Below are positions 1-5,533 of a stretch of 5,533 nucleotides of DNA, in pieces. Positions within the stretch are counted from its first letter, which is position 1. The number at the start of each line of letters is the position of its first letter. The translations under genes were made by a program, and so were the position numbers. The notes below the pieces were generated by a model that saw only the letters and a program-made list of their open reading frames with translations, ran no database searches and was not told the origin of the DNA. Source of the DNA: Chloroflexota bacterium (lineage in GTDB: Bacteria; Chloroflexota; Limnocylindria; QHBO01); the NCBI GenBank assembly GCA_013694795.1, contig JACDBS010000231.1:1-5533 (forward strand), written 5' to 3'.

Positions 1-321
1 CTGCGGGGCAGCCCGCGCACGCTGGCCGGCGCCGGCGCGAGCGCCGTACTCCAGGCCACGGCAGTGCTCGTGGCGCGCCTGGCGTACCTTGCGGTCGCGA
101 CGATCGGGCTGCGCGTGCTGTGGGCACCCATCGGCGTCCTGCTCGAAGCGGGCGGGATGGACCCCGCGGTGGCGCTGCTGCTGCTAGGCTTCGTGGCGAT
201 CTGGCTCTGCCTCGTCCTCGGCGGCGGCGCCCTGCATGCCTGGGGGTCGACGTCGTGGACGCGCGTGCTTGGCCGGAGCCGCGAACGCATGGAGCGTGGA
301 AGGAGCGAGTACCTTCATTGA
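1..321 (+). CDS. 3' end of an unidentified integral membrane protein (5' end outside window)
   Basis: The frame is open from the first base to a TGA at 319-321, giving 106 visible residues. I do not recognise the family. Two hydrophobic stretches, at about visible residues 22-48 and 56-78, look like membrane segments, the second very rich in Leu, Val and Gly. A basic, hydrophilic tail of about 20 residues follows, rich in Arg and Glu and ending in Tyr-Leu-His, and is probably cytoplasmic. A GTG at 64-66 could start a short 85-residue protein. However, the frame stays open upstream and no clear ribosome binding site precedes that GTG, so a gene continuing from outside the window is more likely. 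Its stop overlaps the proposed purC start (TTGA), suggesting cotranscription with purC. Codon pattern and hydrophobicity support a real gene; the function is unknown. Confidence 0.6.
   Translation: MRGSPRTLAGAGASAVLQATAVLVARLAYLAVATIGLRVLWAPIGVLLEAGGMDPAVALLLLGFVAIWLCLVLGGGALHAWGSTSWTRVLGRSRERMERGRSEYLH
298..305 (+). promoter_or_regulatory. Ribosome binding site supporting the purC TTG start
   Basis: GGAAGGAG is a strong Shine-Dalgarno match ending 12 bases before the TTG at 318. The spacing is somewhat long but usable. No ATG lies in the purC frame nearby. The other in-frame candidate, GTG at 339, has no such motif in front of it. This site therefore decides in favour of the TTG. Confidence 0.55.
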
Positions 322-1205
322 CCCTGACCTCCAGCCACGTGGAGGGCCTGGCCCTGGTGCACCGCGGCAAGGTGCGCGAAACGTACGAGGTCGACGAGCG
401 GCATCTGCTGCTGGTCGCCACTGATCGGCTCTCCGCCTTTGACGTCGTCTTCGATCAGCCGATTCCGGACAAGGGCGCGGTCCTGACCCGCCTCTCTGCG
501 TGGTGGTTCGAGCAGTTGGCCGATATCGGTCGCTCGCATTTCGTCTCGGCCGACCCATCTGGCCTGCCGTCAGCCGCCCGGACGGCGGAATTGGCGCCGC
601 GCTCCATGCTCGTGCGGCGCGCGGAACGGATCGACGCCGAATGCGTCGTGCGCGGGTACCTGGCGGGTTCCGGCTGGGCCGAATACCAACGTGCCGGCAC
701 GGTCTGCGGCCATCGCCTGTCCGACGGGCTGCGCGAGTCCGACCGCCTGCCCGAGCCGATCTTCACACCGTCCACCAAGGCCGAGGTCGGCCACGACGAG
801 AACATCAGCCGTCAGCAACTGGCCGAGATGGTCGGCGCCGAGCTGGGCGACCAGCTCGAGGAACGCTCGATCGCGCTGTACAACGAGGGAGCGCGGCGCG
901 CCGAGTCGGTGGGCCTGATCCTGGCTGACACGAAGTTCGAGTTCGGCTGGATCGACGGCCAGCTGGCGGTGATCGACGAGGTTCTGACTCCCGACTCTTC
1001 CCGATTCTGGGATGGCGAGCGCTATGCGCCCGGGTCCAGCCCGGTCAGCTTCGACAAGCAGTTCGTGCGCGACTTCGTGGCGGGCTCGGGCTGGAACAAG
1101 GAGCCGCCCGCCCCGACGCTGCCGGACGAGGTGATCCGCGGTACCCGTGATCGCTATGTGGCGGCCTACGAGCGCCTTACCGGTCGCGGCTGGGAGGACG
1201 CCTAG
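318..1205 (+). CDS. purC: Phosphoribosylaminoimidazole-succinocarboxamide synthase (SAICAR synthetase)
   Basis: PurC joins aspartate to CAIR using ATP, giving SAICAR in cytosolic purine synthesis. From the TTG start the protein has 295 residues. It shows family landmarks in order: the N-terminal nucleotide-binding strand-loop HRGKVRETYEV (15-25), DRLSAFDVVFDQPIPDKG (36-53), ECVVRGYLAGSGW (108-120), the signature DTKFEFG (204-210) and DEVLTPDSSRFW (220-231). Its length and the C-terminal segment after the DSSRFW motif match the longer PurC type, known from yeast, plants and many actinobacteria, rather than the roughly 240-residue B. subtilis type. The open frame extends back to 120, but that part is Arg-rich shadow sequence over the upstream membrane gene. 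TTG at 318 was chosen because it has a Shine-Dalgarno motif and overlaps the upstream stop. GTG at 339 is the alternative. purS follows after 3 bases. Confidence 0.96.
   Translation: MTLTSSHVEGLALVHRGKVRETYEVDERHLLLVATDRLSAFDVVFDQPIPDKGAVLTRLSAWWFEQLADIGRSHFVSADPSGLPSAARTAELAPRSMLVRRAERIDAECVVRGYLAGSGWAEYQRAGTVCGHRLSDGLRESDRLPEPIFTPSTKAEVGHDENISRQQLAEMVGAELGDQLEERSIALYNEGARRAESVGLILADTKFEFGWIDGQLAVIDEVLTPDSSRFWDGERYAPGSSPVSFDKQFVRDFVAGSGWNKEPPAPTLPDEVIRGTRDRYVAAYERLTGRGWEDA
1192..1198 (+). promoter_or_regulatory. Ribosome binding site of purS, inside purC
   Basis: GGGAGGA lies in the last codons of purC, 10 bases before the GTG at 1209. It supports that GTG as the purS start and makes coupling to purC translation likely. 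Confidence 0.55.
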
Positions 1206-1208
1206 CCG

Positions 1209-1490
1209 GTGCACTGGCTTGCGGAGGTGCACGTTGCGCTGCGATCGGGCATCGCCGACCCCGAGGGCCAGACGATCGGATCGGCGTTGCGATCGCTCGG
1301 GTACGCGACCGTCACGGAGGTGCGCAGCGGCAAGCTCATGCGGATCGCATTCGAGGCCGTTGACCACGCCGCCGCGGAGGATGCCGTCACCGAGATGTGC
1401 CTCCGGTTACTGGCGAATCCGGTGTTGGAAACGGCCAGCTGGGACCTGCGCGCCGACGAGCAGCAGGACGCCGAGGAAGCGCTGCCGTGA
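1209..1490 (+). CDS. purS: Phosphoribosylformylglycinamidine synthase, PurS subunit
   Basis: PurS is the small bridging subunit of three-part FGAM synthase; in Bacillus and Thermotoga it links PurQ to PurL and helps ammonia transfer. This 93-residue protein has the expected pattern: a first strand (EVHVALRSG, 6-14), the conserved DPEGQTIGSAL (17-27), LGY (30-32) and the V-x-x-VRSGK turn (35-42), then a second half in which AEDAV...CLRLLANPVLE fits the last helix and strand. An acidic tail of about 15 residues (ADEQQDAEEALP) makes it slightly longer than the usual 80-85 residues. It starts with GTG three bases after the purC stop. Its own stop is shared with the purQ start (GTGA), the tight spacing usual in purS-purQ pairs. 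The identification rests on motif and context together. Confidence 0.94.
   Translation: MHWLAEVHVALRSGIADPEGQTIGSALRSLGYATVTEVRSGKLMRIAFEAVDHAAAEDAVTEMCLRLLANPVLETASWDLRADEQQDAEEALP
1473..1479 (+). promoter_or_regulatory. Ribosome binding site of purQ, inside purS
   Basis: GAGGAAG ends 7 bases before GTG 1487, which overlaps the purS stop as GTGA. This favours 1487 over the in-frame GTG at 1514, which would remove nine residues and lacks a comparable motif at good spacing. Confidence 0.55.
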
Positions 1491-2233
1491 CGCTCGTCAC
1501 GCGACATCCACGCGTGGCGGTGGCCGTCTTCCCCGGCACGTGGAGCGAGCGCGACTTCGCGCACGTGGCCCGTACGGTGCTTGGCTGGGAGGCCAGCCTG
1601 CTCTGGCACACCGAGACCGACCTGGGCGGCCCGGATGCCGTCGTCCTGCCCGGCGGCTTCGCCCACGGCGACCACCTGCGCACCGGCGCCGTCGCGCGCT
1701 TCTCGCCGATCATGCGCGCCGTCGAGGCGTTCGCCGCCGCGGGCGGCCCCGTCATCGGCTCCTGCAATGGCTTCCAGATCCTGACCGAGGCCGGCATGCT
1801 GCCCGGCGCGCTCATGCGCAACGACCACCTCGAGTTCCGATGCGACTGGCAGGCGCTCCGGGTGGAGCGACCGAGCGCCGCGGAAGCCTGGCTGGGCGAC
1901 TTCGCCGATGGCGACGTCATCCGCCTGCCGATCAGCCACGGCGAGGGCCGCTACGTCGCCGATTCGGTGACACTGGATGAGCTGGAGCGCAACGGACGGG
2001 TCGTCCTGCGCTACGCCGATGCCGACGGGCAGGTAACGGCGGATGCCAACCCGAATGGCTCGGAGCGGGGGATCGCCGGCATCGTCAATGCCGGCGGCAA
2101 TGTGCTCGGCCTGATGCCGCACCCGGAGCGAGCCGCCGAGCCGGAGGTGGGAGGGGTCGACGGCCTGCGCCTGTTCCGCTCACTGGAACGCTGGCTGCAG
2201 GCGCGACCGGCGGCCGCCGAGCGTCGGCTATGA
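1487..2233 (+). CDS. purQ: Phosphoribosylformylglycinamidine synthase, PurQ glutaminase subunit
   Basis: PurQ is the class I glutamine amidotransferase subunit of FGAM synthase. It hydrolyses glutamine and passes ammonia to PurL. The 248-residue protein begins with the typical strand VAVAVFPGTWSERD (10-23). It contains LPGGFAHGDHLRTGA (54-68), the nucleophile elbow GSCNGFQIL with catalytic Cys93, and the catalytic His212 and Glu214 in MPHPERAAEP. All three triad residues are present, so it should be active. The usual Cys in the family's RCG motif is Thr here (RTG, 65-67). Length is near the normal 220-250 residues. An open frame reaches back to 1397 inside purS, but the N-terminus of the family and the Shine-Dalgarno motif fit GTG 1487. 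Unlike most purQ genes of this type it is not followed directly by purL; two unrelated genes intervene. Confidence 0.97.
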   Translation: MTLVTRHPRVAVAVFPGTWSERDFAHVARTVLGWEASLLWHTETDLGGPDAVVLPGGFAHGDHLRTGAVARFSPIMRAVEAFAAAGGPVIGSCNGFQILTEAGMLPGALMRNDHLEFRCDWQALRVERPSAAEAWLGDFADGDVIRLPISHGEGRYVADSVTLDELERNGRVVLRYADADGQVTADANPNGSERGIAGIVNAGGNVLGLMPHPERAAEPEVGGVDGLRLFRSLERWLQARPAAAERRL

Positions 2234-2234
2234 T
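2229..2234 (+). promoter_or_regulatory. Possible -10 box at the end of purQ
   Basis: TATGAT, one mismatch from TATAAT, stands out in very GC-rich sequence and covers the purQ stop codon. It lies about 43 bases before the start of the next gene. No TTGACA-like box is seen at the expected distance upstream, and the bases there are plain GC-rich purQ coding sequence. If real, it would give the zinc-ribbon genes and purL an internal promoter. The call is weak, because TATGA is also simply the Tyr/Leu-stop context of this frame. Confidence 0.25.
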
Positions 2235-2259
2235 CGGCTCGAACGCCTAGACCGGCCGC

Positions 2260-2266
2260 AGGAGGG
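2260..2266 (+). promoter_or_regulatory. Ribosome binding site of the first zinc-ribbon gene
   Basis: AGGAGGG is a near-perfect Shine-Dalgarno sequence, 10 bases before ATG 2277. It is the strongest in the window and supports independent initiation of this gene after the 43-base gap. Confidence 0.65.
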
Positions 2267-2276
2267 CGAACCACGC

Positions 2277-3557
2277 ATGGACAACGACCAGCGGGACCGG
2301 CGCGACGGGCCCCAACCGGACAGGACCGCCGATGATCCGGCCGAGGGACAGGCCGATCTCGGCGAGGCATCGCCCCCTGCCGGCGAGCCTCCCGCGGCGG
2401 GCGCGGGGCCCGATGAGGCTCCGATGGAGTCGCCCTACGAGCCACCGATCGAGTCGACCACCGAGGCCCAGCCGTTCGCTGAGCCGGCGCCGATCGAACC
2501 TTCCCCGTCGGCGGCGGAAATCGAGAGCTGGCCAAGCCAGGATGTCGGCTCGACCTCGCACTGGACCGAGCCCGGATCCGAGCCCGCGGAGGAGCGAGCC
2601 TGGCCGACCGAGCCACCTGCCGCCGGCTCCGGTTCGACCGAGACGTGGCCCACGACGCCCCCGGAGCGTGGCTCCGAGCCGCCTCCCGGTGAGGTGGAGG
2701 CGTACCCGACGGCGACGACGCCGGAGCCCGACGCTTTCACCCTGGCCGCAGCCGGCGCCGCGACGACCGCCGCGCACAGCGTGCCCGAGGGCGAAGGATC
2801 CACGGCCGAGAGCACCCAGTGCCCGCGCTGCGGAACCGAGAACCGGCCTGGCCTGGCCTTCTGCCGCAACTGCGGCCAGCGCCTGGTGGCGGCCGGTGTA
2901 GCAACGACCGTGGAGCGACCCGGGACGCCCGAGGGCACCATGGCCTGCCCGCGCTGCGGAACACACAATCGGGCGGGTGTCGCGTTCTGCCAGAACTGCG
3001 GAGCCAACCTGCGCGGCCCGTCCACGGGCTATGTCCCGCCGGCGGTGGTCGACGAAGGCGAGGCCGTCATGGTGGAGACCGAGCGCCGCGGTGCGGTCCT
3101 GGGCCCGGTCGTGCTGCTCATCGGCGTCGTGGGGCTCATCACCGCCTACCTCCTGCCCTTCCTGTACGGCACAGGCTCCCTCTTCGAGCGAGGTTTCGGC
3201 GCCGACGGCTACGGAGCCGCCTTCTGGTCCGGCTATCCCGATGTCGGGGCCGGCCTGGCAGACCAGGCGTACTTCGGCCTGGCGGCGCCGGCGCCACTGT
3301 TCGTGCTGCTGCTCGTACTGCTCGCCATCGGTGGCTTCATGCGTGCCCGGCCCGGAATCGTGCAGACCGTGGGTCTCGCGATCTCCTTGCTTTGGAGCGT
3401 CGGCCTGGCCGTCCTGTTCGTGGTGGTCGAGCTGGCCGGCAATTGGGACGGTGACGTGGTCGGGGTCCTCCGCGTTCTGACGCCGGCCGGGATCATCTTC
3501 TTCCTCTCGTCTCTGATCATCCTGATCGGAACGCTCACCCGGTTCGGGCGGAGCTGA
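2277..3557 (+). CDS. Double zinc-ribbon membrane protein of unknown function
   Basis: I do not recognise a named family. The 426-residue protein has three parts. Residues 1-180 are rich in Pro, Glu, Ala, Ser and Thr, acidic and expected to be disordered, with recurring aromatic-Pro-Ser/Thr motifs (W85, W109, W124, Y143). Two zinc ribbons follow, each CxxC-X10-CxxC: C182/C185/C196/C199 and C224/C227/C238/C241. They are nearly identical in sequence. The rest is a hydrophobic domain with likely membrane segments at about 275-296, 337-355, 363-385 and 400-420. No signal peptide is seen, so the zinc ribbons are probably cytoplasmic. A strong ribosome binding site and consistent codon use argue for a real gene. 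It lies between purQ and purL and is followed after 2 bases by a gene of similar design. A role in purine synthesis is not shown by the sequence. Confidence 0.9.
   Translation: MDNDQRDRRDGPQPDRTADDPAEGQADLGEASPPAGEPPAAGAGPDEAPMESPYEPPIESTTEAQPFAEPAPIEPSPSAAEIESWPSQDVGSTSHWTEPGSEPAEERAWPTEPPAAGSGSTETWPTTPPERGSEPPPGEVEAYPTATTPEPDAFTLAAAGAATTAAHSVPEGEGSTAESTQCPRCGTENRPGLAFCRNCGQRLVAAGVATTVERPGTPEGTMACPRCGTHNRAGVAFCQNCGANLRGPSTGYVPPAVVDEGEAVMVETERRGAVLGPVVLLIGVVGLITAYLLPFLYGTGSLFERGFGADGYGAAFWSGYPDVGAGLADQAYFGLAAPAPLFVLLLVLLAIGGFMRARPGIVQTVGLAISLLWSVGLAVLFVVVELAGNWDGDVVGVLRVLTPAGIIFFLSSLIILIGTLTRFGRS
2820..3002 (+). repeat. Tandem in-frame duplication of a zinc-ribbon unit
   Basis: The two ribbon-coding units begin at 2820 and 2946, exactly 126 bases (42 codons) apart. 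Their first 17 bases are identical (TGCCCGCGCTGCGGAAC), and both end in AACTGCGG. The proteins agree at CPRCGT-x-NR-x-G-x-AFC-x-NCG. Identity in third codon positions suggests duplication within this gene rather than chance similarity of the two ribbons, although shared codon bias may add to it. Confidence 0.75.
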
Positions 3558-3559
3558 CG

Positions 3560-4282
3560 ATGAGTCGCTACTGCGCCAACTGCGGCACCGAGGTCGACGA
3601 TACGGCGGTCTTCTGCCCGACCTGCGGACAGCCGATCGACCAGGATTCGGAGACCGAGATACCCGCCGCACCGGCCTGGCCGGAATCCCCATCGGCTCGT
3701 GAGCCGGGGCGTGGGGCCGAGCCGGTCGACCGAGCCGACCCGGTCGAGCCCGAGGTCGACCCGGCACCGGCACCGCGGTCCGCCTCCGCTGACGAGCCGA
3801 CCCGGGTCGAGGAGCGACCGGCACCAGCAGCAGCAGCGGCGGCGCCCGAAAGCCCGCCGCAGCAGACTCCGCCAACGGCTGATGCGCCTCGCCGCGACGC
3901 AGCGCCCATGAGCCTGCCCATCACCATGCCGGTCACTCTGTCGGCCTGGCTCATCGGGGTAGGGGCGGTCATGGCGGCACTCGGCATCCTGGTCAGCCTG
4001 TTCGACGGGCCCGTCAACCTGATCGGGCTCATCCTGCTGCTCGTGCTCATCGGCGTCGCAGCCACGGTCTTCTTAGCGACGAACCTGCCCGCCATTCCCC
4101 ACCTGCGGCTCGCGACGCTGGCGGTCGTGCTTGTCGCCTTCGGCGCGGCGCTCGGTCGCCTTGGCTTCGGCGGTGCCGGGGTCGGCGTGCTGCTGCTGTT
4201 CCTGGGAACGGCCGCTGCCGCCATCGGCGCCATCATCCTCGAGCTTGGTCGGGACCAGCCCCTGGGTACCCCGCGCGGCTGA
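3560..4282 (+). CDS. N-terminal zinc-ribbon membrane protein of unknown function
   Basis: This 240-residue protein starts directly with a zinc ribbon: C5/C8 and C19/C22, as YCANCGTEVDDTAVFCPTCG. The MxxYCxxCGxxV...FCPxCG style is common in bacterial zinc-ribbon proteins of undefined function. Residues 27-116 form a Pro/Ala/Glu-rich linker, probably disordered, with an AWPESP motif like those in the preceding protein and a six-Ala run at 90-95. From about 129 on it is hydrophobic, with probable membrane segments near 129-147, 153-173, 184-203 and 207-227, and a short polar tail. The ATG is 2 bases after the preceding stop, so the two genes are almost surely cotranscribed and coupled. The shared architecture suggests two related or cooperating proteins. 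No catalytic motif is visible and I assign no function. Confidence 0.9.
   Translation: MSRYCANCGTEVDDTAVFCPTCGQPIDQDSETEIPAAPAWPESPSAREPGRGAEPVDRADPVEPEVDPAPAPRSASADEPTRVEERPAPAAAAAAPESPPQQTPPTADAPRRDAAPMSLPITMPVTLSAWLIGVGAVMAALGILVSLFDGPVNLIGLILLLVLIGVAATVFLATNLPAIPHLRLATLAVVLVAFGAALGRLGFGGAGVGVLLLFLGTAAAAIGAIILELGRDQPLGTPRG
3825..3842 (+). repeat. Short CAG/CGG trinucleotide run coding poly-alanine
   Basis: Four CAG units followed by two CGG units lie in the linker of the second zinc-ribbon gene. They are read in the GCA/GCG phase as a run of six alanines (90-95). Such runs can change length by slippage without breaking the frame. Confidence 0.6.
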
Positions 4283-4288
4283 CCCGCG
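4274..4288 (+). other. Small GC hairpin between the zinc-ribbon stop and the purL start
   Basis: CGCGG at 4274-4278 can pair with CCGCG at 4284-4288 around a 5-base loop (CTGAC) that contains the stop codon of the upstream gene. The hairpin ends 4 bases before the purL ATG. No T-run follows, so it is not an intrinsic terminator. It might hinder initiation unless ribosomes arrive from upstream. In sequence this GC-rich, a 5-bp stem may be chance. Confidence 0.25.
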
Positions 4289-4292
4289 ACGG

Positions 4293-5533
4293 ATGACCCT
4301 GGCACCCCCGTCCGCCGAGCAGCGCCACGGGCTGACCGAGGCGGAGTACGAGCTCGTCATCGACGCCCTGGGGCGGACCCCCAATCCCGTCGAGCTCGGC
4401 ATGTTCGGCGCCATGTGGTCCGAGCACTGCGCCTACAAGCATTCGCGTCCGCTTCTCGGCCGGCTGCCGAGCACCGGCCCACGGGTGCTCGTGGGTCCGG
4501 GGGAAAACGCCGGAGCGCTCGACATCGGTGACGGCCTGGCCGTCGTGTTCAAGGTCGAGTCGCACAATCATCCGTCCGCGGTCGAGCCCTACCAGGGCGC
4601 CGCCACCGGCGTGGGCGGCATCATCCGCGACATCTTCACCATGGGCGCCCGGCCCATCGCGCTGCTCAACAGCCTGCGCTTCGGACCGCTTGACACAGAC
4701 GAGGAGACCGATGCGGACGCGGCCACCCGCAATCGCTACCTGTTTGGTGGGGTGGTCGGCGGCATCGCAGGTTACGGCAATTGCATCGGCGTTCCCGATG
4801 TCGGCGGCGAGGTGACCTTCGATGCGTCCTACTCAGGGAACCCGCTGGTCAACGCCATGTGCGTCGGCATCGCGCGGCACGATGAGATCACCCTGGCCCG
4901 CGCCGCCGGCGCCGGGAACGTGCTCCTGCTGGTGGGCGCCTCGACCGGGCGCGACGGGATCCAGGGCGCCTCGTTCGCATCGGCCGCGCTGGGTCCCGAC
5001 CGCGAGGAGCGGCGCCCGGCGGTCCAGGTCGGCAATCCGTTCCTCGAGAAGCTGCTGATGGAGGCCTGCCTGGAGCTGGCACGGATGGACGGCGTGGTGG
5101 CCATGCAGGACCTGGGCGCGGCGGGCCTCACCTGCGCGCTGGCCGAGCTGACGGCGCGTGGCGGCGTCGGGGCCGAGGTCGACCTCGACGCGGTGCCGCG
5201 CCGCGAGGGCGGCATGACGTCGTACGAGGTGCTCCTGTCCGAGTCGCAGGAACGGATGCTGATCGTGGTGCGACCCGACGCCGTGGCGGAGGTTCGAACG
5301 ATCTTCGAGCGGTACGAGCTGACGGCCGCCGAGATCGGCGAGATCATCGAGGATCCGATCATCCGGTGCCGGGCGGCCGGCGAGCTCGTGTGCGCGCTGG
5401 CGGGGCGCGCTCTCACCGACGATGCGCCGCGTTACGCGATCTCGGGCACGCCGTTCGCGCCGCCCCCCGTGGAGCTTGCGGCGCTCGCGGCGGAGCCGGT
5501 GAGCGCATCGGTCCTGCTGGAGCTCCTCGGCAG
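4293..5533 (+). CDS. purL: Phosphoribosylformylglycinamidine synthase, PurL subunit (5' part, cut by window end)
   Basis: PurL is the ATP-dependent synthetase subunit that turns FGAR into FGAM with ammonia from PurQ. The frame is open from ATG 4293 to the window edge, giving 413 whole residues of an expected 720-760. Landmarks are clear: GMFGAMWSEHCAYKHSR (36-52) with the conserved His45, VGPGENAG (67-74), VESHNHPSAVEPYQGAATG (88-106) continuing into GGIIRDIFTMGARP, then DLGAAGLTCA and SESQERML further on. The N-terminus lacks the long extension and fused glutaminase of the 1,300-residue enterobacterial PurL. This is therefore the small form that needs PurS and PurQ, both encoded upstream. 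The ATG is 10 bases after the preceding stop. No proper Shine-Dalgarno motif precedes it, only GACGG directly before the ATG, so translation is probably coupled to the upstream gene. No frameshift or in-frame stop is seen. Confidence 0.97.
   Translation, partial: MTLAPPSAEQRHGLTEAEYELVIDALGRTPNPVELGMFGAMWSEHCAYKHSRPLLGRLPSTGPRVLVGPGENAGALDIGDGLAVVFKVESHNHPSAVEPYQGAATGVGGIIRDIFTMGARPIALLNSLRFGPLDTDEETDADAATRNRYLFGGVVGGIAGYGNCIGVPDVGGEVTFDASYSGNPLVNAMCVGIARHDEITLARAAGAGNVLLLVGASTGRDGIQGASFASAALGPDREERRPAVQVGNPFLEKLLMEACLELARMDGVVAMQDLGAAGLTCALAELTARGGVGAEVDLDAVPRREGGMTSYEVLLSESQERMLIVVRPDAVAEVRTIFERYELTAAEIGEIIEDPIIRCRAAGELVCALAGRALTDDAPRYAISGTPFAPPPVELAALAAEPVSASVLLELLG

Noticed and set aside
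120..317. N-terminal extension of PurC from an ATG at 120
   Set aside because: The extra 66 residues are Arg-rich shadow of the overlapping membrane-protein frame, and PurC proteins normally begin close to the HRGKVRETYEV-type motif.
570..1367. Minus-strand open frame opposite purC and purS
   Set aside because: It is antisense to well-conserved purC and purS motifs, its product resembles no family, and it has no supporting start signals.
1397..1486. Upstream extension of PurQ into purS
   Set aside because: The extension lies within purS coding sequence and has no match to the PurQ N-terminus, whereas GTG 1487 has a good Shine-Dalgarno motif and overlaps the purS stop.
1202..2122. Minus-strand open frame opposite purS and purQ
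   Set aside because: It is a mirror of conserved coding sequence in a high-GC genome; no domain is recognisable.
2234..2276. Riboswitch or terminator in the purQ-downstream gap
   Set aside because: The gap is only 43 bases. It has no stable stem followed by T residues and none of the conserved core pieces of purine-type riboswitches.
3718..3770. Repeated GGTCGA-containing stretches that might be an operator or recombination site
   Set aside because: They lie inside the linker coding region and are explained by repeated Glu/Asp-Pro-Val-Asp/Glu codons; no symmetric arrangement beyond that is convincing.
2247..3875. A 542-codon open frame on the minus strand across both zinc-ribbon genes
   Set aside because: Its product is low-complexity Arg/Gly/His-rich sequence with no recognisable domain. 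The + strand frames encode clear zinc ribbons and membrane segments with good start sites. Long antisense frames are expected at this GC content.

Overview
The window (about 70% GC by eye) is a same-strand run of genes centred on de novo purine synthesis. Read left to right it holds: the 3' end of an unidentified membrane-protein gene, purC, purS, purQ, two unrecognised zinc-ribbon/membrane-protein genes, and the 5' part of purL, which runs off the right edge. All genes are on the + strand and packed tightly, with gaps or overlaps of a few bases. The one exception is a 43-base gap after purQ.

The organism is a high-GC bacterium. The separate purS, purQ and purL genes (three-subunit FGAM synthase), the roughly 295-residue long-type PurC, the GTG/TTG starts and the Ala/Pro/Glu-rich zinc-ribbon proteins with several membrane segments would fit a Chloroflexota or actinobacterium-like lineage. 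This placement is inference: the window holds no rRNA or other decisive marker.

PurS, PurQ and PurL together make FGAM synthase. PurQ frees ammonia from glutamine, PurL uses it with ATP to convert FGAR to FGAM, and PurS bridges the two. PurC acts later, joining aspartate to CAIR to give SAICAR. purC, purS and purQ look translationally coupled: there is a TTGA overlap before purC, a 3-base gap between purC and purS, and a GTGA overlap between purS and purQ.

The unusual part is 2277-4282. Two genes of unknown function sit between purQ and purL, whose products work in one complex. Both proteins combine CxxC-type zinc ribbons, a long Pro/Ala/Glu-rich linker expected to be disordered, and about four C-terminal membrane segments. 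They look like a related pair with the modules arranged differently. A TATGAT hexamer over the purQ stop codon could be a -10 box for an internal promoter, but no -35 box is evident. I see no RNA genes, CRISPR arrays, insertion sequences or convincing terminators.
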